The notes beneath the pieces were generated by a model. It had not been told where the DNA came from, made no database searches, and saw only the letters and a program-made list of their open reading frames with translations. The position numbers were made by a program, and so were the translations under genes. A stretch of 64,000 bases of DNA from the NCBI RefSeq assembly GCF_002797855.1, contig NZ_PGFB01000003.1, positions 124,001 through 188,000 on the forward strand. Reading direction: 5' to 3'. Shown one piece after another: positions 56,670-64,000 of this stretch (positions within the stretch are counted from its first letter, which is position 1; each line of letters begins with the position of its first letter). Source of the stretch: Compostimonas suwonensis. GTDB lineage: Bacteria; Actinomycetota; Actinomycetes; Actinomycetales; Microbacteriaceae.

Positions 56670-57785
56670 CTACTGCGGGGCGTAGATCGCGCGGGCGAGC
56701 GCGTCGAGCACGGCGGGGGTGCGCGGGCCGAAGCTCAGGATGTCGCCGTCCGCCATGTCGACGAAGCGCTTGTTGACACCCGCCGTCGTGATGCCGATCG
56801 CCGGCTTCGTCTCGATGAGGCCGTCGACGCCGCCCGCGCTCTCGAGGCCGTCGGTCATCACGAGGATGAGGTCGGGGTCGGCCGCGACGAGCGCCTCGTC
56901 GGTCATGGGCTTCATGCCGTCCCAGCCGATCTCCTTCGCGACGTCGATGCCGCCGAGCGCGTCGATGAGCACGTCGGCCCCCGACTCCTCGCCGAAGAGG
57001 TAGTAGATGCCGGAGCTGCCGCGCAGGTAGAGGAAGACCATCCGCAGCCTGTCGGCCGGGTCGGTCGGAACGATGGCGGCGATCTCGGCGATCTTGTCGT
57101 CGATCTGCTGCTGCAGCGTGCCCGCGAGCTCCTCGCCCGCCTGGGGGGCGCCGAGCGCAGCGCCCACCTGCCGCGCGAGCTCGCCGACGCCCTCGATCGA
57201 CGGCTCGTTCTGCACGTAGACCACGTCGATGCCGGCGTCGCGCAGCTGCAGCATCACGTCGAGCGGGCCGATCGTGCCGTCGGTGATCACGAGCGAGGGC
57301 TTGAGCGCGACGACGCCCTCGGCGTTGACCGAGTGGCCGCCCGAGGTCACGAGGGGCAGATCCTCGGTGCCCGGGAAGGTCGTCGACACGTCGCGGCCGA
57401 CGACGCTGTCGCCGAAGCCCAGCCCGAAGATCGTGGCCGCGATCGAGCCCGACATGTCGAGGCCGAGCACGCGCGAGGTGTCGGCGACGGTCACCGGATG
57501 GTCGCCGTCGCGATCGTGGGAGACGACGGTGGCGGGGAGCGTCTGAGCGGTGTCGGAGACGAGCGGGGTGACCGCGGCATCCTGCAGCACGGCCGTGCTC
57601 GGGCCGACGAAGCTCTTGGGGTCGTCGAGCACGGTCAGGTCGCCGAGCGGGATCTGCCGGCCGGCGTTCGCGGCCGTGTGCTCGGGCTGCGTCGCCTGCG
57701 GGCTGCATGCGCTGAGAAGAATGGATGCCGCGACGGCGACGAGAGCGGAGGCGACAACGAGTCGCGGCGTGCGGGCGTGGTTCAT
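56670..57785 (-). CDS. hmuT: Heme-binding lipoprotein HmuT-like (ABC substrate-binding)
   Basis: A 371-residue lipoprotein: lipobox LSAC near residue 27, then a two-lobed periplasmic-binding fold of the iron/heme type (VLGLDMSGSIAATIFGLGFGDSVVG, LVTSGGHSVNAEGVVALKPSLVI, GGIDVAKEIGW, PDLILVMTDGL). HmuT receives heme from HtaA-type proteins and passes it to HmuUV. No hmuU or hmuV lies beside it in this window. A perfect inverted iron box lies 28 nt upstream of its start. Confidence 0.9.
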   Translation of the reverse strand: MNHARTPRLVVASALVAVAASILLSACSPQATQPEHTAANAGRQIPLGDLTVLDDPKSFVGPSTAVLQDAAVTPLVSDTAQTLPATVVSHDRDGDHPVTVADTSRVLGLDMSGSIAATIFGLGFGDSVVGRDVSTTFPGTEDLPLVTSGGHSVNAEGVVALKPSLVITDGTIGPLDVMLQLRDAGIDVVYVQNEPSIEGVGELARQVGAALGAPQAGEELAGTLQQQIDDKIAEIAAIVPTDPADRLRMVFLYLRGSSGIYYLFGEESGADVLIDALGGIDVAKEIGWDGMKPMTDEALVAADPDLILVMTDGLESAGGVDGLIETKPAIGITTAGVNKRFVDMADGDILSFGPRTPAVLDALARAIYAPQ

Positions 57786-57813
57786 CGGGGTCCGTATCCT
57801 GGCTGGGGATGAT

Positions 57814-57831
57814 GCTTAGGCTATCCTAAGC
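57814..57831. promoter_or_regulatory. DtxR/IdeR-like iron box of hmuT
   Basis: GCTTAGGCTATCCTAAGC is a perfect 7-bp inverted repeat around CTAT and agrees with 15 of 19 consensus positions. It is 29-46 nt upstream of the hmuT start. Confidence 0.82.
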
Positions 57832-57958
57832 TGATTGCCTGGGCACCCGCAGAGTCGCCCGGCGAGGCTGCGGTGCGCCTGGGCGAACACACAGCGCCTG
57901 CCACCTAGGATGTGATCACCAATACGGCCGCATGATCTGTCGAACGAGGAGGTAACTC

Positions 57959-58255
57959 GTGGAACACGCCAAGCGCGTGGGTTCGGAGCAGTCGTCCCTC
58001 GCGGACTCCCTGACCGAACGCGACATCCGCATCCTCGCCTTCGAGCGCCAGTGGTGGCGTCACGCAGGAGCCAAGGAGGAGGCTATTCGGGCCGAGTTCG
58101 GAATCTCCTCGGCGCGCTACTATCAACTCCTGGGCACGCTCATCGACTCGCCGGCCGCCCTCGTCCACGACCCCCTGCTCGTCAAACGTCTCCTGCGTAT
58201 GCGTGACGCCCGCACCGCAGCACGAGCGGCCAGGTCGTTGCGCAACAACGACTGA
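57959..58255 (+). CDS. DUF3263 family protein
   Basis: A 98-residue helical protein with the DUF3263 core LTERDIRILAFERQWWRHAGAKEEAIRAEFGISSARYYQLL. The second half looks like a helix-turn-helix and may bind DNA. The GTG start follows GAGGAGG. It is 36 nt upstream of the LytR_C gene, a common pairing in actinobacteria. Confidence 0.9.
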   Translation: MEHAKRVGSEQSSLADSLTERDIRILAFERQWWRHAGAKEEAIRAEFGISSARYYQLLGTLIDSPAALVHDPLLVKRLLRMRDARTAARAARSLRNND

Positions 58256-58291
58256 CCCGACAGCGACACGAGAGAACCCCCCGACACACCC

Positions 58292-58855
58292 ATGGCAGCT
58301 TCCTTCCCGAAAGACCGATTCGACCTCCCCACCGAGCACGTGCTCCGCGTCGGGGCGCACCGGACTCCCCGTAAGAAGGGCCGTGGTTGGATCGCCTTCG
58401 CCTGGGCGGCCCTCGCGACCGTCATCCTCATCGCCGTGGGGGTCGTCGGCATCTTCGTCATCAACGACCGCGTGAGCTTCGACCTTCCGTTCACCGGTTC
58501 GGGCACGCCGACGCCCACCGAGAGCGCGACGCCGACGCCGACGATCGTGCCCGTCGTCGATCCGGCGCTCGCGGTCACGGTGCTCAACGGCACCGCGACA
58601 GAAGGCCTCGCCACCCGTGTCGGCGACACGCTCACGGCCGCCGGCTGGACCGTCGGCTCGCGCACGAACGCGAGCGCTCAGGATGTCGCGACCACGACCG
58701 TCTACTACTCCGATCCGGCCAACGCGGGCGCCGCTCTCGGGCTCGCCCAGTCCCTCGGGCTCAGCACGATCGTGCAGTCCGACGACTTCGCCGACTCGGG
58801 CGCGAACCTCGTCGTCGTCATCGGCGCCGACTACGTCGAACCGGTCACCGGATAG
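58292..58855 (+). CDS. Membrane protein with LytR C-terminal domain
   Basis: A 187-residue protein: cytosolic N-terminus with RKKGRG, one membrane helix (about 33-58), a Thr/Pro linker, and a LytR_C domain beginning VTVLNGTATEGLATRVGDTL. The domain occurs at the end of LytR-CpsA-Psr wall-teichoic ligases; alone, its role is unknown but envelope-linked. Confidence 0.88.
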   Translation: MAASFPKDRFDLPTEHVLRVGAHRTPRKKGRGWIAFAWAALATVILIAVGVVGIFVINDRVSFDLPFTGSGTPTPTESATPTPTIVPVVDPALAVTVLNGTATEGLATRVGDTLTAAGWTVGSRTNASAQDVATTTVYYSDPANAGAALGLAQSLGLSTIVQSDDFADSGANLVVVIGADYVEPVTG

Positions 58856-58950
58856 GCCCGTTTCCGTACCCCGATTTTCGGGAGTGTTACGCGCGTGTTT
58901 AATTCTCGATGCATTGGGCCGATTCCGCCCGAAAGCGCCGCTTTTGGGGG

Positions 58951-58978
58951 TTCACCGGGGTATCCGTCGAGCTAGTAT
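58951..58978 (+). promoter_or_regulatory. Probable cspA promoter
   Basis: TTCACC (58951-58956) and TAGTAT (58973-58978) are spaced by 16 bp and give a leader of about 50 nt before cspA. Confidence 0.6.
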
Positions 58979-59033
58979 CGGGCTGTCGCTTCGGCGGCAC
59001 AGCCGCACTACACACAGCACTGGGGAGTAACAC

Positions 59034-59237
59034 ATGGCGAACGGAACCGTGAAGTGGTTCAACGCTGAGAAGGGCTACGGCTTCATCACCGTCGATGGAG
59101 GAGGGCAAGACGTGTTCGTCCACTACTCCGCCATCGAGATGGGCGGGTACAAGGTTCTCGAGGAAGGCCAGCAGGTCGTATTCGAGGTCGGCACGGGGGC
59201 CAAGGGCCCGCAGGCCGAATCGGTGCGCTTGGCCTGA
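59034..59237 (+). CDS. cspA: Cold-shock protein
   Basis: A 67-residue cold-shock domain RNA chaperone. RNP1 is in KGYGFITV and RNP2 in VFVHYSAI, after the opening GTVKWFN. The ATG follows GGGGAG. A strong terminator follows. Confidence 0.97.
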   Translation: MANGTVKWFNAEKGYGFITVDGGGQDVFVHYSAIEMGGYKVLEEGQQVVFEVGTGAKGPQAESVRLA

Positions 59238-59265
59238 TTCAGCGCGATCCGAGGGTGCGCCCTCC

Positions 59266-59297
59266 CCGACGCCGCCCGGTTCGCCGGGCGGCGTCGG
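59266..59297 (+). terminator. Terminator of cspA
   Basis: A perfect 14-bp GC stem CCGACGCCGCCCGG / CCGGGCGGCGTCGG with loop TTCG lies 29 nt after the stop. Confidence 0.85.
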
Positions 59298-59381
59298 TGC
59301 GTCTACGGGGGCGGTTTCGAGTCGCGGTCGCCGCGACATCCTGTGCGGTTGTCGTGTGTGCGGTGCGGTGGCCCGCGCCCG

Positions 59382-59408
59382 CTTGCACTCAGCGGGGCAG
59401 AGTGCCAG
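59382..59408. promoter_or_regulatory. Upstream degenerate CIRCE element overlapping the groEL promoter
   Basis: CTTGCACTC-N9-GAGTGCCAG keeps the CIRCE core GCACTC-N9-GAGTGC. It covers a good promoter: TTGCAC (59384-59389), 17 bp, CAGAAT (59407-59412). Confidence 0.75.
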
Positions 59409-59415
59409 AATCGTC

Positions 59416-59442
59416 TTAGCACTCTCTGTATTTGAGTGCTAA
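59416..59442. promoter_or_regulatory. Perfect CIRCE element, HrcA operator of groEL
   Basis: TTAGCACTC-N9-GAGTGCTAA matches the HrcA-binding consensus at every position. It starts 34 bp after the upstream copy and covers the expected transcription start. Confidence 0.95.
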
Positions 59443-61104
<1,662 letters not shown>

Positions 61105-61148
61105 GTCTGAAACCGTTCTTCGGAACGGCTGTTCTTCGGAACGAGAAC

Positions 61149-61178
61149 GATGGGCGTCTCCTGCGGGAGGCGCCCATC
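61149..61178 (+). terminator. Terminator of groEL
   Basis: GATGGGCGTCTCC / GGGAGGCGCCCATC (one G-U) with loop TGC lies 45 nt after the stop. Confidence 0.75.
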
Positions 61179-61224
61179 GGCGTTTCCGCAGGTGTGCGGT
61201 TGGGCACCCCGGCACCCGGATGCC

Positions 61225-61263
61225 GCTGCCGTATCTCGCTGCCGTATCTCGCTGCCGTATCCC
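61225..61263. repeat. Three tandem 13-bp repeats
   Basis: GCTGCCGTATCTC occurs three times head to tail (third unit ends CCC). It lies in the 330-nt gap between groEL and the WXG100 gene. Confidence 0.9.
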
Positions 61264-61297
61264 GCTCTCGCATCCCGCGCTCGTGCCGGAGCCCGCC

Positions 61298-61397
61298 GAG
61301 CGCGGGTCTGTTCGCGAGCGCGGGTTTGTTCGCGAGCGCGGGTTTGTTCGCGAGCGCGGCTCTTCGGCGCTCGTCGCTCGCGAACAAACCCGCGCTC
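61298..61397. repeat. Tandem 18-bp repeats with an inverted copy (hairpin)
   Basis: GAGCGCGGGTYTGTTCGC repeats at 61298, 61316 and 61334, with a partial fourth to 61360. An inverted copy at 61376-61397 pairs perfectly over 22 bp with 61334-61355. The first two units could pair with the inverted copy as alternatives. Confidence 0.88.
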
Positions 61398-61434
61398 GAC
61401 GCACAAGCCGCGCAGCGGCGCCGCGCCGCGGGGC

Positions 61435-61722
61435 TCAGCGCCCGAACAGGCGCGTGTTGGCGGCCTCGGCGTCGGCGTACTGGGTGCCCGCGCGGTCGAG
61501 GGCCTCGACGATCGAGGTGAGCGACTGCTCGACCTGCTGCTGGGTGGCCCGCCACTCCGAGACGACGCCCTGGAACGCAGTCGCGGCCTCGCCGCTCCAG
61601 CTCCCCTCCAGACTCGTCAGGAGGCTCAGCAGCCCGCTCACCTCGGACTGGATGCGCGGGATCAGGCTGCGCGCCGATGCCGTCGCATCCCACACCGCCT
61701 GACTGTCGACCTGGTAACGCAT
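61435..61722 (-). CDS. WXG100-family protein
   Basis: A 95-residue helical-hairpin protein with the turn motif W-S-G in LEGSWSGEAA near residue 42 and a C-terminal YxxxE (YADAE) secretion signal near residue 82. WXG100 proteins are exported by type VII (ESX) systems. No EccC or partner gene is in this window. The ATG at 61720-61722 gives the usual length. Confidence 0.93.
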   Translation of the reverse strand: MRYQVDSQAVWDATASARSLIPRIQSEVSGLLSLLTSLEGSWSGEAATAFQGVVSEWRATQQQVEQSLTSIVEALDRAGTQYADAEAANTRLFGR

Positions 61723-61883
61723 GACGTTCTCCTCTCGTGGTTGTGCTGAGAGGCTAGAGCCGGGCCGGCGAGCGGATGTCGCGGCATCCGGCATCCTGTC
61801 GGCGACGGCCGTCGGGCGGCCCCTGTGCAGGGCTCGAGGCGAGCTGCGCGTCGGATCGACTGCGCGCCGGGTGAAGGGACGAG

Positions 61884-63596
61884 CTACACGCCCTGGGGCG
61901 CCGCCGGGCTGCCGTAGAGGGGCAGGGAGACGCGGAAGGTCGCGCCTCCGCCGGGTGTCTCCACGACATCCACCGTGCCGTTGTGCGCGGCGACGATCGA
62001 GGAGACGATGGCGAGGCCGAGTCCGCTGCCGCCAGTCTCACGGGTGCGGGAGGTGTCGGCGCGCCAGAAGCGCTGGAAGATCTTCTCGCGGATCTGCGGA
62101 GGAATGCCCTCACCGTGGTCGATGACCTCGAGCAGGGCGCGCTGCGACGGCCGGTCGACGACGACGCCGATCTCGATGGGGCTGTCGTCGGGGGTGAAGC
62201 GCATGGCGTTGCCCATGAGGTTGGTGATGACCTGCCGGATCTTGTTCTCCTCGGCGTTCACCATGGCCGCCGTCTCGGGGCCGGAGGCCTTGAGAGCGAC
62301 GGTGGTCATCGGGGACTCGGCGGTCGCCGGCTTCTTGGGGCGGCGCGAGCGCAGGCGGGCGAGAGTCGCGCCGGCGAAGGCGATGGGCCCCGTGGCGTTG
62401 GCCGAGGCGGCGTTCGCCGCGTCGCGGTCGTGAGGCGTCGGCAGGATGTCGAGTTCCTGCGTGTCGGGAAGCAGCTCACCCGGGTCGACGACCGCGTTCT
62501 CGATCACGGAGGTGACGACGCTCACGGTTCGCGCGGGGGAGGAGGCCATGGCGTCGAGGGCGGCGTCACGGGCGAGGGGCACGAGGTCGACGGGTGCGAG
62601 GGTGAGCGGCTTCGTCTCGTCGAGGCGTGCCAGCTCGAGGAGGTCCTCGACGAGGCCGCCCATGCGGATGGCCTCCTTCTCGATGCGCTCCATGGCCTGC
62701 GCGACGTCCTCGGGGGTCTGCAGCGCGCCCATACGGTACAGCTCGGCGTAACCGCGCACCGAGACGAGCGGGGTGCGGAGCTCGTGGCTCGCATCGCCCA
62801 CGAAGCGCCGCATCTGGTCGATCGACTTCGCGCGGTCTTTGAAGGCGCGGTCGATGCGGCTGAGCATGGTGTTGAGGGAGCGGTTGAGGCGCCCCACCTC
62901 GGTGTTGGGGGTGGCATCCGGCATCCGCTGGCTGAAGTCGCCGTCGGCGATCGCGGCCGCCGTGCGCTCGACGTCGCGCAGCGGCCCGAAGGTCGTCGTC
63001 ACGAGAAGCCGGGTGAGCAGGGCGCCGAGCACGACGATGCCGAAGCCGAAGCCGAGGTAGATCGAGATGAACGCGGCCATGATGTTCTCGGCCGGGCGCA
63101 GCGAGACCGCGAGGATCACCGTTCCGGTCTCGAACTGGTTGATCGAGACCGGGACGAAGACCGCGTGGAAGGAGGTCTGCTTCGAGGTGTCGTAGATGGG
63201 GAACGGCTGCGGGGCCTGGCTGAGCTGGATGCCCTTGGCGACCGTGAGGGTGGCCGGGATGATCGGCAGCGTCGAGCTCGCCCGATCGCGCCAGTTGTGG
63301 TCGATGAGCTTGCCGTTGCTGTCGTAGACGGCCATGAAGTAGTCGGAGCCGCCCGAGTCGTCCATGAGCGAGGTCGAATTGCCGTCGGCGTCGCTCTTGA
63401 GGATGTCGTTGAGCCGTTCGCCCTGGGCATCCTGCTTGAGCTGCGTGTCGATCTGGTCGATCAGGTACGGCTTCAGCAGCGCCATGGTCCCCACGCCCGT
63501 GATCGCGAGGCCGGCCGTGAGCACCAGCACCGTCACTCCCGTGATCTTGGTGCGGAGGGAGATCCCCGCCCACCAGGTTAAGAGTGACGCGTGCAT
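61884..63596 (-). CDS. Two-component sensor histidine kinase
   Basis: A 570-residue kinase: membrane helix at about 16-38, extracellular domain to about 175, second helix (about 180-203), HAMP, HisKA with the phospho-histidine in VGDASHELRTPLVSVRGY, and HATPase boxes (QVITNLMGNAMRFTPDD, DHGEGIPPQIRE, TGGSGLGLAIVSS). About 80 residues rich in Ala, Asn and Arg (around PTPHDRDAANAASANAT and RLRSRRPKKP) are inserted between HisKA and the N box. It follows the response regulator gene, 59 nt away, as in TcrXY/MprAB-like pairs. The stimulus is unknown. Confidence 0.93.
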   Translation of the reverse strand: MHASLLTWWAGISLRTKITGVTVLVLTAGLAITGVGTMALLKPYLIDQIDTQLKQDAQGERLNDILKSDADGNSTSLMDDSGGSDYFMAVYDSNGKLIDHNWRDRASSTLPIIPATLTVAKGIQLSQAPQPFPIYDTSKQTSFHAVFVPVSINQFETGTVILAVSLRPAENIMAAFISIYLGFGFGIVVLGALLTRLLVTTTFGPLRDVERTAAAIADGDFSQRMPDATPNTEVGRLNRSLNTMLSRIDRAFKDRAKSIDQMRRFVGDASHELRTPLVSVRGYAELYRMGALQTPEDVAQAMERIEKEAIRMGGLVEDLLELARLDETKPLTLAPVDLVPLARDAALDAMASSPARTVSVVTSVIENAVVDPGELLPDTQELDILPTPHDRDAANAASANATGPIAFAGATLARLRSRRPKKPATAESPMTTVALKASGPETAAMVNAEENKIRQVITNLMGNAMRFTPDDSPIEIGVVVDRPSQRALLEVIDHGEGIPPQIREKIFQRFWRADTSRTRETGGSGLGLAIVSSIVAAHNGTVDVVETPGGGATFRVSLPLYGSPAAPQGV

Positions 63597-63655
63597 TCAG
63601 TGATGATCTCAGATGACTCGGTGAAACGACTGGACGACTGCCGGGTGGCAGCCGA

Positions 63656-64000
63656 CTACTGGGCGACCTTGGCGACCTTGAGCATGTAGCCGAAGCCGCG
63701 CTTGGTCTGGATGAGCGGCTCCGAGGAGTGCGCGTCCAGCTTGCGGCGCAGGTAGGAGATGTAGGACTCGACGATGCCGGCGTCGCCGTTGAAGTCGTAC
63801 TCCCAGACGTGGTCGAGGATCTGCGCTTTGCTCAGCACCCGGTTGGGGTTGAGCATGAGGTAGCGCAGGAGCTTGAACTCGGTGGGGCTCAGCTCGATCG
63901 GCTCGTCGCCGACGAGCACCTCGTGGGTGTCCTGGTCCATCGTCAGCTCGCCGGAGCGGATGACGGCGTCCTCGTCGGCGTGCATCGTGCGACGCAGGAT
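63656..64000 (-). CDS. OmpR-family response regulator, N-terminal part outside the window
   Basis: The visible 114 residues are the winged-helix DNA-binding domain: LSPTEFKLLRYLMLNPNRVLSKAQIL, VWEYDFNGDAGIVESYISYLRRKLD and TKRGFGYMLKV. The frame is open to the window edge, so the receiver domain lies beyond base 64000. It is transcribed toward the histidine kinase and is its likely partner. It resembles mycobacterial TcrX. Confidence 0.93.
   Translation of the reverse strand: MLRRTMHADEDAVIRSGELTMDQDTHEVLVGDEPIELSPTEFKLLRYLMLNPNRVLSKAQILDHVWEYDFNGDAGIVESYISYLRRKLDAHSSEPLIQTKRGFGYMLKVAKVAQ

Noticed and set aside
58856-59033. Riboswitch or cold-shock thermosensor in the cspA leader
   Set aside because: The likely promoter leaves only about 50 nt of leader and I see no conserved aptamer or long stem.
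61298-61397. Possible CRISPR array in the tandem 18-bp repeats
   Set aside because: Units are directly adjacent with no spacers, and no cas genes are present.

Overview
The window looks like a chromosomal segment of a high-GC actinobacterium, most likely of the family Microbacteriaceae. The evidence is the dense GC-rich coding with GTG/TTG starts, a mycothiol gene (mshD), a GlnR-type orphan regulator, SenX3-RegX3, CarD, a fused IspDF, DUF3263 and LytR_C proteins, WXG100, DtxR-type iron boxes, CIRCE control of groEL, and gene order recalling Mycobacterium (gpmA/phoU/senX3/regX3; lpqE/carD/ispDF/cysS/rlmB; glnR/mshD near pst). No phage, transposase, CRISPR array or rRNA was seen.

Layout: 1-7.3 kb holds one-carbon genes (glyA end, folD), a prolyl-tRNA-editing homologue, a gamma-carbonic anhydrase and a galactose locus (galTK divergent from a DeoR-type regulator and an aldose epimerase). 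7.5-14.6 kb is mixed: SulP and GAP membrane proteins, DUF6907, AlkD-like repair, an AraC/VOC pair and an FtsX/ATPase exporter, then tRNA-Lys. 15-33 kb is dominated by phosphate: pstSCAB, ppk with a Nudix/phosphatase fusion, phoU and senX3-regX3, with GTTNACC-type direct repeats at 11-bp period before pstS, ppk and phoU. Interleaved are glnR, mshD, nitrobindin, ygfZ, a FUSC protein and gpmA. 33-34 kb is a lower-GC Fic module. 34-41 kb is the housekeeping carD-ispDF-cysS-rlmB block, then DUF4032 and a SugC/MsmX-type ATPase.

41.7-51.5 kb is accessory: a DsbA-like membrane protein, tRNA-Thr followed by a decayed MFS gene, a large secreted polysaccharide deacetylase with cell-wall-binding repeats, small transporters, an ArsR regulator beside a remnant of its usual partner, a nitroreductase, msrB and an acetyltransferase. 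51.5-57.8 kb is an iron/heme locus: a 1604-residue HtaA surface protein with six near-identical 408-bp repeats behind two DtxR-like boxes, convergent with a lone HmuT lipoprotein behind a third. 58-64 kb holds DUF3263, a LytR_C protein, cspA, groEL with two CIRCE elements, WXG100, and a two-component system running off the window.

The main unexplained signal is a set of 60-95 bp intergenic palindromes at gene 3' ends. Three share the arm CTCAAAACGACGGAG; at least five others have unrelated arms but the same architecture. A second signal is a structured RNA candidate ending in a T-run at about 15.63-15.72 kb. Eight genes have a TANNNT hexamer 6-7 nt before the start codon, which suggests leaderless transcripts.
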